DNA of 64,000 nucleotides from Flavobacterium sp. WV_118_3. Lineage in GTDB: Bacteria; Bacteroidota; Bacteroidia; Flavobacteriales; Flavobacteriaceae. This document shows, one piece after another, positions 10,201 to 16,752 of the stretch. Position 1 is the first letter of the stretch. Each line of letters starts with the position of its first letter. Below the pieces are notes generated by a model that had not been told where the DNA came from, made no database searches, and saw only the letters and a program-made list of their open reading frames with translations. The translations under genes were made by a program, and so were the position numbers. The stretch is taken from the NCBI RefSeq assembly GCF_039778605.1, contig NZ_CP156060.1:3500001-3564000 (forward strand), read 5' to 3'.

Positions 10201-11013
10201 GAGACGAAAAGTGCAACTAATAAAAACAGAAAAAAAAATTGGTGGAAATACGGCTCTGATGCTAAAAGTCTGTATAATGCCATATCTGAGTTAGACCAGG
10301 TAATGGTTATTGCCCAAGTAAGCAAAACTTTGGCATTTACTTTTGTGCCTACAAATCAAGTTATCTCTATGATGTGTATTGCACTTAGATTTGATGATTA
10401 TTTACATTTTGGTTTATTGCAGAACTCGATACATCAATCTTGGGTACAGAAATATGCATCAGCTTTAAAATCAGATACTCGTTATACCCCATCGGATGTA
10501 TTCGAAACTTTTCCACTACCAAAAATCATGGATAATGAAAAAGGCAATTTAGAAATATTAGCTAAATCATATTTTTCAAAACGAAAAGAGGTGATGGAGC
10601 GTATTAAAATTGGATTAACAAAAACATACAACCTTTTTCATGATAGAAATTTGCATGATGGTACAAATGCATGGCTAAAAAAACACCTCCAAAAATATAA
10701 TGAGATAGATTATTCCGAAATAAATGATATTATTAATCAAATGAGAAGTTTACAGGCTCGTTTGGATAATTTTGTATTATTAGCTTATGGATGGAGCGAT
10801 CTTAATTTACAGCACGATTTTTATAATCTTGAACATTTACCAGGAAATGATAACACACGTTTCACTATTCATCCCGAGGCTCGTAGAGAAGTATTAAAAC
10901 GCTTACTTCTACTGAATCATCAGCTGTACAATGAGGAAGAATCTAAAAGTTCTAACATTATGTTCAAGTCTAAAAAGAGAATTAATAAAAATAATTTCCC
11001 GAAGTTATTTTAA
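7258..11013 (+). CDS. Eco57I-type N6-adenine DNA methyltransferase (DrmMI-like) with exchangeable C-terminal specificity region
   Basis: This 1,251-residue protein has an N-terminal domain of about 450 residues. The methylase core follows: the AdoMet-binding motif VCDVACGSG (489-497) and the catalytic NPPF (752-755) of amino-methyltransferases. Residues from about 880 onwards form the target-recognition region, with YLNGDDLN, SRWVINFFDW and a VFETFPLP motif. Codons 881-965 lie in a 254-bp sequence (9900-10153) repeated in inverted orientation at 11876-12129. Residues 966-1251 are the variable part, and a homologous but diverged alternative lies on the opposite strand. Inversion would give a 1,253-residue hybrid. 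The gene starts 3 bp after drmD. Its role is probably modification of self DNA and choice of the recognition site for the helicase system. It could also be read as a type IIG-like enzyme, but no endonuclease motif was identified in it. Confidence 0.88.
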   Translation: MKLTTINIQGNIFTSEILEKIRQDDISFQKPQDFGLKPSEQVRDEISNAWSLLNTHWQIFKQKRSSFSEIDKGISETRKYWIVPLLNILGYQVALSNAEIVNGKSYAISHRVSNKDNFPIHIVGSEQSMDKKAESGPRLSPHSLVQEYINSTEYIYGFVTNGNHFRVLRDATRLSRLSYLEFNLEQMMEEGHYAEFAIFYRLLHASRINDKKEEGKDAVLEYYHNEALASGSRIRERLSLAVEHSILALANGLLSQQENTELRSAFEEGTLSVKDYYLHILRSVYRILFLLVIEERNLIYKENLTEEEKKLKDIYYQYYSIQRLTFLVNKSVYIDPNKTDLWQSLMTTFRLFEDRHYGKELGIEALSSGIFNRNAIVSIESTRLSNVDILNVFKSLVTFENENKQTIRVNYADLDVEEFGSVYEGLLEFEPVVENVEFRFKRGDDRSSSGSHYTPEELVKPLIIHSLDYVIADKLKEADPEKALLSITVCDVACGSGHILLSAARRIGFELARIRSNEDQPTPSVLRMAIRDVIKNCIYGVDLNPLAVELCKVALWLEAHDPGEPLNFLDHHIKNGNAIVGLAHYEELKNGIASEAFKFLSGDEKTIASAFKKRNDEEHKLQMSELFDLEAVDSDFVDVQKSVDQFSQMPEKTSEQIEKKAKVYHDLTNGKKWFRLKQLADLQVAQFFIPKTTENIDKLTTNSKYKTYLNSGTQILDRGASMTIAENKKFFHWFLEFPEVFQQGGFDCILGNPPFLGGQKLSGNYGTNFLEYIKYTYRPIGAVDLVTYFFRRIFDVIKINGFQALISTNTIAQGSAREGGLDVICSNEGVINHAIRSMKWPGQAAVEVSLITIHKGEWKNKFILDNKSVDRITSYLDDSEVIGKPMPLLSNKGKSFQGSIVLGKGFILTPEEALSLIDKDPRNKEVLFPYLNGDDLNNSPTQEPSRWVINFFDWSEEKARSYPDCYEIIENLVKHERMKLDETKSATNKNRKKNWWKYGSDAKSLYNAISELDQVMVIAQVSKTLAFTFVPTNQVISMMCIALRFDDYLHFGLLQNSIHQSWVQKYASALKSDTRYTPSDVFETFPLPKIMDNEKGNLEILAKSYFSKRKEVMERIKIGLTKTYNLFHDRNLHDGTNAWLKKHLQKYNEIDYSEINDIINQMRSLQARLDNFVLLAYGWSDLNLQHDFYNLEHLPGNDNTRFTIHPEARREVLKRLLLLNHQLYNEEESKSSNIMFKSKKRINKNNFPKLF
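9900..10153 (+). repeat. 254-bp inverted repeat, copy 1 (inside methylase gene)
   Basis: Bases 9900-10153 match the reverse complement of 11876-12129 at 253 of 254 positions when read by eye. The only difference is G at 10050 against the equivalent base at 11979, a silent Leu codon change (TTG/TTA). Identity stops abruptly at both ends: GAAGT then GATAGG on the left, and CTGTT then ATG on the right. Such near-identity beside diverged flanks indicates continuing exchange between the copies. Confidence 0.93.
10282..10311 (+). repeat. 30-bp secondary inverted repeat, copy 1
   Basis: An exact 30-base match to the reverse complement of 11736-11765 encodes the shared SELDQVMVI peptide in the middle of the otherwise diverged specificity regions. 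It is not in register with the main repeat (offset 18 bases), so it is a separate island of identity. Confidence 0.8.
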
Positions 11014-11025
11014 TCTTCGGGAAAT
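10994..11025. terminator. Bidirectional hairpin between the two convergent specificity cassettes
   Basis: An 11-bp perfect stem (10994-11004 with 11015-11025) has a 10-base loop. The stop codon of the methylase (11011-11013) and that of the opposing cassette (11012-11010) overlap by two bases inside the loop. The element is almost at the midpoint of the invertible segment, so it would serve as 3' end for whichever cassette is in the expressed position. Confidence 0.75.
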
Positions 11026-12116
11026 AACATAATATTTGAAGCTTTGTGAGTCGATTTCGATCTCTTTTTACTAATATTTTTATCAAAGGTATCGGATTTT
11101 GATTCCTCATTATATCGGTGAAGATTTAATATAAGTAATCGCTTAAGGATTTCTTTTCTCGCAGTTGGATGCATTGTAAATCTCACCCGATCATTCTTGG
11201 GCAGATAATCTATTTCATAGAAATCATGGGTAAGTACTATGTCTTTCCAGCCATATGAATTAATTATTGTTTGATCAAGCTGAATATGTAGATTTCTTAG
11301 ATTCTGTATATTGGAGACTATTTCTTCAATCTTCAAGCAACAATTAGCTTTTTCTAAATGTTTTTGTAAAAAAGTTAACTTAGAAATATTTGCGTTTTGA
11401 CTGATATTCTCAGAATGGAAAAGATTATATATCTTGGTGAGCCCTAATTGAGATTTCTTCATCAATTCTTTTCGGGAGTTATAGTATAATGCACCAATTT
11501 TTTCTAAACTTTCAGTTGATAATGGAAATGGGAAATTTTCGAAACAATCATTAGGTGAAAAATTAATAGTATTTGCTCCTAGTGTAGAACTATACTTCCA
11601 AGCCCAACTATCAAATATTGTTGATTGTAAAACAGAAAAAACATCTTTCTGTTCATAAGATAATACTACGATCTTATCCATAAATATATATGAAGAGTCA
11701 ACAAAAGTAGTTACAACATATTTTGAAACTCTAGTAATAACCATTACCTGGTCTAACTCAGATATAGTAGCGTAGAGTTCTTTTCTTGGTCTTAAAAATT
11801 GCCACCATTTTTCCTTACCTCCTTTATCTTTCTGAATTAGACGTTCTGGTTTTACTAAACGTTCAACTATATCAAAACAGTCTGGATAGCTTCGAGCTTT
11901 TTCTTCTGACCAATCGAAAAAGTTAATTACCCAACGTGAAGGTTCTTGAGTGGGGCTGTTATTAAGGTCATCTCCATTTAAGTAAGGAAACAAAACTTCT
12001 TTATTTCGAGGATCCTTATCAATCAAAGATAAAGCTTCTTCTGGAGTTAATATAAAACCTTTCCCCAACACAATACTCCCTTGAAAACTCTTTCCTTTAT
12101 TCGACAACAAAGGCAT
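11010..12116 (-). CDS. Silent alternative specificity (TRD) cassette of the Eco57I-type methylase
   Basis: This 368-residue frame lacks any methylase core. Its first 80 residues are identical to residues 886-965 of the neighbouring methylase, because they fall in the 254-bp inverted repeat. The rest is homologous but strongly diverged, with shared landmarks such as SELDQVMVI, NFPFP/TFPLP, LGLTK.YNLFH and HDFYEIDYLP. The ATG at 12116 corresponds to internal Met886 of the methylase, so it is probably not a real start. In-frame homology (GEIGKP) continues a few codons upstream of the repeat. No promoter is evident. The cassette would be expressed only after inversion joins it to the methylase N-terminal part. 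A pipeline would list it as a truncated methylase; I read it as a stored alternative C-terminus. Confidence 0.85.
   Translation of the reverse strand: MPLLSNKGKSFQGSIVLGKGFILTPEEALSLIDKDPRNKEVLFPYLNGDDLNNSPTQEPSRWVINFFDWSEEKARSYPDCFDIVERLVKPERLIQKDKGGKEKWWQFLRPRKELYATISELDQVMVITRVSKYVVTTFVDSSYIFMDKIVVLSYEQKDVFSVLQSTIFDSWAWKYSSTLGANTINFSPNDCFENFPFPLSTESLEKIGALYYNSRKELMKKSQLGLTKIYNLFHSENISQNANISKLTFLQKHLEKANCCLKIEEIVSNIQNLRNLHIQLDQTIINSYGWKDIVLTHDFYEIDYLPKNDRVRFTMHPTARKEILKRLLILNLHRYNEESKSDTFDKNISKKRSKSTHKASNIMLFPED
11736..11765 (-). repeat. 30-bp secondary inverted repeat, copy 2
   Basis: This is the reverse complement of 10282-10311, a short identical island within the diverged part of the silent cassette. 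Confidence 0.8.
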
Positions 12117-12129
12117 AGGTTTTCCTATC
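11876..12129 (-). repeat. 254-bp inverted repeat, copy 2 (start of silent cassette)
   Basis: This is the partner of 9900-10153 in opposite orientation with one silent mismatch. Together the two copies bracket 2,230 bp of DNA whose inversion would exchange the methylase C-termini in frame. Confidence 0.93.
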
Positions 12130-12170
12130 TCTCCAAATTTTGAATATAGATACTGGTTTTTACTGCTTTA

Positions 12171-12190
12171 AATCTGTCACTTTACAGATT
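12171..12190. other. Small dyad upstream of the recombinase gene
   Basis: A 7-bp inverted repeat (AATCTGT ... ACAGATT) with a 6-base centre lies between the end of the large repeat and the recombinase start. It could be an operator or a recombinase-binding site, but no second copy was noticed near the other repeat. Confidence 0.3.
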
Positions 12191-12225
12191 ATGAATAAAT
12201 TCACTTCACAAATACTTCAGTAACT

Positions 12226-13383
12226 ATGAGCATACAAATAAGCTATCGCTTTGTAATAAAAAAAGAAAAGAACAAACAGGGATTATATCCAATTTATTTG
12301 AGAGCATTTTTAAAAGGAAAGAAAATAGAAACCGCCACACCGGTAACGATTCCTTTGCGTGATTGGTCATTGAGAAATCAACGGGTGAAATCTCAAAATA
12401 ATTACCATGAAAGATACAACATGATACTGGATGCAATAGATAAAAAATCCATCAAGTTATTGGTGAATAATTTTTTAAATGAAGAATACCCTCTGTCATT
12501 AGTGCAGTTCAAAGACCGTTTACTAGCCTTAAATCATTATTCAGTAGAACAAAGTTTTACAGATTATATTCTTGGTTATTTAGAAGAAAATAAAACAAAA
12601 TTCAAGACAGAAACCTGGTTCGGGTACAAATCTCAGATTTCCAAGATGCTTAAATTCAAGAAAGAAATACTTTTTTCAGATATTAATGAAAGATTTATAA
12701 ATGATTACAGACAATATATGTTAAATACTTTAAGCAATAATGAAAATACAGCAAGTAAAAGTCTGCGAGTCCTCCGAACTTTTGTCAATATTTCTATGCG
12801 ATTTGGTTATATAAAGACGAACCCATTTCAATATATTTCGATAAAAAAAGTCGATGGAAAAAGGGATTTTCTCTCAATTGAAGAGTTAAATAAACTTACT
12901 GATTATTATTCAAAAGATAATTTTGCAAAATTGATAGAGAAAGATATTCTTGGATATTTTTTATTTGCTTGTTATACCGGACTTCGGTATTCTGATTTAA
13001 AAACCTTCTCAACTGATTTAATAGTTGATAATTCTATACGCCTTCGTATGCATAAAACAGGATGTTTGGTAAATATTCCTCTAAGTAAAAAAGCAAAAAT
13101 GTTTCTTCCTAATATAACTTTTGAAGGAAGTAGTGTATTTAGGGTGTATTGTAATAAGGTGACTAATAAAGAACTAAAAAAAATAGGTGCAGATCTGGGA
13201 CTCAAAAAAAAGCTTACTTGTCATGTAGCTAGACATACATTTGCTACTGCATCAATATCACTGGGTATTCCGATAGAAGTAGTGAGTAAACTTTTAGGAC
13301 ATACAAGTATCCGAACGACACAAGTTTACGCAAAAATTGTGGACACAGTTAAAATAAAAGAAATGCAGAAATGGGATAATTAA
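12226..13383 (+). CDS. Tyrosine site-specific recombinase
   Basis: This 385-residue recombinase has the typical Bacteroidota layout: an N-terminal arm-binding-like part, a SAM-like core-binding domain (about 105-205) and a C-terminal catalytic domain. The full catalytic set is visible: R254 (TGLR), a likely Lys in HKTG, H333 and R336 (HVARH), H359 (LGH) and the nucleophile Y368. It starts 97 bp beyond the outer end of the 254-bp repeat. Two roles are possible and not exclusive: the invertase that flips the methylase specificity segment, as do the recombinases next to invertible hsdS loci in Bacteroides, or the integrase that placed the island at the nearby tRNA-Leu. Catalytic competence is well supported; the substrate is inferred. 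Confidence 0.9.
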   Translation: MSIQISYRFVIKKEKNKQGLYPIYLRAFLKGKKIETATPVTIPLRDWSLRNQRVKSQNNYHERYNMILDAIDKKSIKLLVNNFLNEEYPLSLVQFKDRLLALNHYSVEQSFTDYILGYLEENKTKFKTETWFGYKSQISKMLKFKKEILFSDINERFINDYRQYMLNTLSNNENTASKSLRVLRTFVNISMRFGYIKTNPFQYISIKKVDGKRDFLSIEELNKLTDYYSKDNFAKLIEKDILGYFLFACYTGLRYSDLKTFSTDLIVDNSIRLRMHKTGCLVNIPLSKKAKMFLPNITFEGSSVFRVYCNKVTNKELKKIGADLGLKKKLTCHVARHTFATASISLGIPIEVVSKLLGHTSIRTTQVYAKIVDTVKIKEMQKWDN

Positions 13384-13818
13384 AGTATTACACAAAATTG
13401 AAACAGGAACACTGTGTAAAATACATAGAGTTCTTGTTTTTGTGATGTTTGATATTAAATAAAATGGACTATTTTAAGGAAAAGAAAATGCTTCAACCTG
13501 AAAATCTTAAAAATATCGTCGTTTTCCTAAAGAAAATAACCTTGTTGATCATTAGAGGGTAAAAATGATTTTTTTGAATTTATTTTTGCTTGTAAATCAG
13601 TTTGTTGTAGTGGTTCATGTCCTGTCAACCAACATGCTGGGAAACCAATGTATAATTGATTGAAAAACCTGATTTTCAGGTTGTAATGTGCTGATGTTTA
13701 GATGTTTGTGTTTTATTGGGTTGGTTCAATAGGGTAAAAATGTAATTTTGAAGAAAACGAGAATTTGAAATCTAGTTTATTTTGTAAATAATTGATATCC
13801 AAAATTTTATAAAATAAA
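13384..13818. other. Island edge, no gene found
   Basis: About 435 bp of A+T-rich sequence with no convincing reading frame. It holds a short hairpin at 13666-13682 (AACCTGA/TCAGGTT) and two copies of GGGTAAAAATG (near 13557 and 13731). It separates the recombinase from the tRNA terminator. Confidence 0.5.
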
Positions 13819-13856
13819 AAATCGGAAAAATATTCAATTAAATATCTTTCCGATTT
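13819..13856 (-). terminator. Terminator of the tRNA-Leu(UAA) gene
   Basis: On the minus strand a 16-bp stem with one imperfect pair (13819-13834 with 13841-13856) starts just after the tRNA 3' end and is followed by a T-rich run. Confidence 0.75.
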
Positions 13857-13857
13857 G

Positions 13858-13943
13858 TACTCAAGGCGGGACTTGAACCCGCACGAACATTACTGTTCAC
13901 TGGATTTTAAGTCCAGCGTGTCTACCAATTCCACCACTCGAGC
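13858..13943 (-). tRNA. tRNA-Leu (anticodon UAA)
   Basis: The minus strand folds as an 86-nt tRNA: 7-bp acceptor (GCTCGAG with CTTGAGT), the D-arm typical of Leu, an anticodon loop with TAA, a long variable arm and a standard T-loop GTTCAAGTC. CCA is not encoded. Its 3' end faces the defence island, the usual orientation for integration at a tRNA 3' end. Confidence 0.95.
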
Positions 13944-14088
13944 ATTTCTTGGTATCGGCTGCAAAGGTAGTATTATATTTTAATTCTGCAAGCTTTATTT
14001 GTGATAGAATGCCTTTAAATTACAGGGTTTTTTGAATGATGCTGAAAATAAGTACTATTAGCGATTCAAAAAATGTGAAAAAGTATTT

Positions 14089-14427
14089 TTAAAAGAAAAT
14101 TTCGACGCTAAAATCCAGTACTTCGGCTATTTCGACATTGCGTTGGATCTCTTCAATCCCTTTGGCAATCCGCAATTCGGTGGTAAACTTCCGACTGGTG
14201 GCATAAATATGATCCTGAATCACTACGCGGAAAAAATACTTTCCGCCCGGCGTTTTAAACTTTAAAAACAACGTGTCGGCGTGGTAGAGCTTTAGCATCT
14301 GAATATCGCGTACGCAACCTACTTTCTGATTATGACTGGCGCCGGTCAGGATGATCTTTCCTTTGCGGGAAGTATAATTAAAGCGGTATTGTCCGTTTTC
14401 TCTTTTGGTGATTACAAATGCGCCCAT
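14089..14427 (-). CDS. YegP/DUF1508-like protein
   Basis: This 112-residue protein resembles tandem DUF1508 (YegP) units. The first half has the pattern FVITKRENGQYRFN followed by a glycine-lysine turn and ILTGASHNQKVGC, typical of the repeat. The second half (from about residue 55) looks like a more diverged copy. The family has a compact alpha/beta fold and no established biochemical function. It stands alone, downstream on the same strand of a small lipoprotein gene whose terminator lies between them. Confidence 0.6.
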   Translation of the reverse strand: MGAFVITKRENGQYRFNYTSRKGKIILTGASHNQKVGCVRDIQMLKLYHADTLFLKFKTPGGKYFFRVVIQDHIYATSRKFTTELRIAKGIEEIQRNVEIAEVLDFSVEIFF

Positions 14428-14467
14428 CTCGATTTATGCTGTTTTTTTAAGGACGGCAAAACTAACA

Positions 14468-14493
14468 AAAAAGTCCCTAATAAGGGACTTTTT
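14468..14493 (-). terminator. Terminator of the small lipoprotein gene
   Basis: An 11-bp perfect stem with AATA loop (14468-14478 with 14483-14493) and T-run on the minus strand, directly after the stop of the 44-residue frame. Confidence 0.8.
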
Positions 14494-14494
14494 G

Positions 14495-14629
14495 CTATGC
14501 TTCTTTCTGCATTTCTTTCTTTTTTGTTACGTCATTTTTTACATAACTTGATTTGCAATTCCAACCGCTTGAGCATGATGCGGATAAAACAGATACCGTA
14601 ATAATACCTGCAATGAATAATTTTTTCAT
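14495..14629 (-). CDS. Small putative lipoprotein (44 aa)
   Basis: A short frame on the minus strand encodes 44 residues. It opens MKKLFIAGIITVSVLSASC and continues with a Lys-rich tail. The N-terminus has a positive start, a hydrophobic stretch and a Cys at position 19 in a relaxed lipobox (LSASC), so export and lipidation are likely. The stop is followed at once by a strong terminator hairpin, which argues that it is a real transcription unit. Bacteroidota genomes carry many such orphan small lipoproteins; no function can be assigned. Confidence 0.6.
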   Translation of the reverse strand: MKKLFIAGIITVSVLSASCSSGWNCKSSYVKNDVTKKKEMQKEA

Positions 14630-14656
14630 GGGGTTTGTTTAAGTAATTATAGTGGT

Positions 14657-16213
14657 TTATTTTTTTATGATAAATTCAACGCGGCGGTTTTGGCTTTCCT
14701 GTTCTTCCGTACAATTGCCGTTGCATTTAAACTTAAGTTGTGATTTTCCGTAACCTTTGTAAGCCAGACGGTCTTTGGAAATGCCGTTGTTGATTAAATA
14801 ATTGTAAGTCGATTGGGCACGCTTTTCGGATAAAACCATATTGTAATCCGATTTACCTTTAGAATCGGAGTGTGCATTAATGCTGATTTTCATCTCCGGG
14901 TTGTCGCGTAATACGCCAAGGATCTTATTTAAGGATAATTCCGATTCTTTTTTAAGTGTCACTTTGTTGAAATCGAAATAAATGTTTTCAATTTCGATCG
15001 CGCTATCGGTTACTTTTGCTTTTAACTGGCTTAAGTCGATTTTGCCTGTATAGTCCAGGCTATTGCCGTTTGGTTTGAAATAATGGGTGTTCGGTTCGTA
15101 CCCTTCTTTGGTGGTTTCGATAGTGTAATCCACTAATGGATCCATCTTAAGTCCGAATTTTCCATTGTTGTCGGATTTAAGGGTTTTGATGATGTCACCA
15201 AATTCGTTTTTAACCACAACCGTGGCATTTGGTAATACTGTTTTGGTTTTGTTTTCTTCCACCACGGCGTTGAAATTCTGTTCCAATACAACTAATTCGA
15301 ATTTGTAAATGTCAAAATCGGATTTGTCAGCTTTTCGGTTGGATGAAATATAACCTTTGTTTTGGTAGCTAAATGTAAAAGCGATCTCATCGTTGTTGGT
15401 GTTGATCGTTTCGCCCAGGTTGGAACGGTTGATGAATTCATTGTTTACCGATGAAACACGGAAAATGTCATAACCACCAAACGTTTCGTGTCCGTTTGAC
15501 GAATAATATAGATAACGGTTATCGCCGGTTACATACGGGTATTTTTCATCTTTGGCCGAGTTAACCGTTGGTCCAAGATTGGTAACATTGGTTAGAGTAC
15601 CGTCAGTCATGACCTCGGCACTATATAAATCGTAACCACCAAAACCACCTTTCATGTCGGACGAAAAGTATATTTTCTGGCCTTTTGGTCCCATAAATGG
15701 TGTTTCGATAGAATAGTTTCCGTTAATTGCCAATGGTTGTATGTCTTTCCAGAATCCTTTTGCCTCCAAATCAAGGGTAGCTTTATAAAGTGAAAACTGT
15801 TTGCTGTTGTCTTCTTTGGAACGGGTTAGGTAGATGGTTTTCTCATCTGTCGAAAAGGTAACACTACCTTCATTACCGTCGCTGTCCAAAAGTTTGGAGA
15901 AAATTACCGGGCGTGACAGGTTGCCGTTCTTGTCGAATTCAACGCAAAACAGGTTGTGGTTTGGCGTATTTGTTTTCGGATCGATAGAAACAGTGGAAAA
16001 GCCCCTTTTCTTATTGGATAAGATGAGGTACTTATTCATAAAGAAGGCGGTGCCAATTTCCGAAAGTTCGCTATTTACACCTGCATCATAGGTGGTGAAA
16101 CTAAAACCGTTACTCTGCGGTATTTTAATGTTTTTAGTAATACTGCTTTGTCCTTGTGCAAATAATTGAAAGGAAAAAAGCAGTGAAAAAACAAAAAGAT
16201 TGGGAGATTTCAT
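14657..16213 (-). CDS. OmpA-family outer membrane protein with PD40 repeats
   Basis: This 518-residue protein starts with a signal peptide ending near AQG. Residues of about 60-300 contain repeated WD40-like PD40 blades (motifs such as IYFSSDMKGGFGGYDLY and YLYYSSNGHETFGGYDIF). A carboxypeptidase-regulatory-like beta domain follows (about 310-395). The C-terminal OmpA/MotB peptidoglycan-binding domain (about 405-518) has IYFDFNK, NAHSDSKG and a final RRVEFII. The layout resembles PorE-type T9SS accessory proteins but lacks an N-terminal TPR region, so a general envelope-anchoring role is safer. It is monocistronic as far as can be seen. Confidence 0.85.
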   Translation of the reverse strand: MKSPNLFVFSLLFSFQLFAQGQSSITKNIKIPQSNGFSFTTYDAGVNSELSEIGTAFFMNKYLILSNKKRGFSTVSIDPKTNTPNHNLFCVEFDKNGNLSRPVIFSKLLDSDGNEGSVTFSTDEKTIYLTRSKEDNSKQFSLYKATLDLEAKGFWKDIQPLAINGNYSIETPFMGPKGQKIYFSSDMKGGFGGYDLYSAEVMTDGTLTNVTNLGPTVNSAKDEKYPYVTGDNRYLYYSSNGHETFGGYDIFRVSSVNNEFINRSNLGETINTNNDEIAFTFSYQNKGYISSNRKADKSDFDIYKFELVVLEQNFNAVVEENKTKTVLPNATVVVKNEFGDIIKTLKSDNNGKFGLKMDPLVDYTIETTKEGYEPNTHYFKPNGNSLDYTGKIDLSQLKAKVTDSAIEIENIYFDFNKVTLKKESELSLNKILGVLRDNPEMKISINAHSDSKGKSDYNMVLSEKRAQSTYNYLINNGISKDRLAYKGYGKSQLKFKCNGNCTEEQESQNRRVEFIIKK

Positions 16214-16752
16214 TTTTGTTATATTGTCAAAGTTTATACTGTATTATTCTGATAGTGTCACGAATATATACCTGTTTATTATGATTGCGTTAATAAATCT
16301 TTAAACAGACGTAAAAAATCGATAAAATGCACGTGTGTAAAATTAGGATTACATTATGCGGATTTTACGCCTTTTTAAGAAATAACATTTGAAGGGGGAA
16401 ATGTGATATTTAGATTGCGGTCTTTTCAGTAGTTTGTTTGTTGATTATGTGGTAATTACATTTAATTTTTGTAGGTGCGAATTGGTTGTTTTGTAGTTAT
16501 AGTAGTTCGCCTGTTTGTGAAGATAAAATTAACTTTTGGCGCAATAATTGCGGATTTAAAAAATGCGTATTCGTAATGTCTTTTTTGCTCGTCTATAGGA
16601 GCGAATTTTCTTAAGATATTTATTTTCACATGTTTGTGAAAAATATTTAAATATAGAATGCGTTAATCTTAAATCGGAATTGTGGTTTGTTTTTCTTTTT
16701 ATCGGTGTGATGATTGGAATTTTGTAGATGAATGTGGTTGTGATATAAATGA
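16214..16752. other. 540-bp intergenic region, no gene
   Basis: No coding frame is convincing. The sequence is A+T-rich and holds two copies of GTTTGTGAA (near 16512 and 16631), the second inside an imperfect dyad around TTCACA-TGTT-TGTGAA. This could be a regulator site, but nothing confirms it. Confidence 0.4.

Noticed and set aside
11010..12116. Independent stand-alone gene on the minus strand
   Set aside because: The first 80 residues are those of the methylase middle, there is no promoter evidence, and the ATG is an internal Met of the methylase; a silent cassette explains it better.
14332..14601. Plus-strand frame of 89 codons
   Set aside because: It is antisense to the YegP-like gene, a terminator and the small lipoprotein gene.
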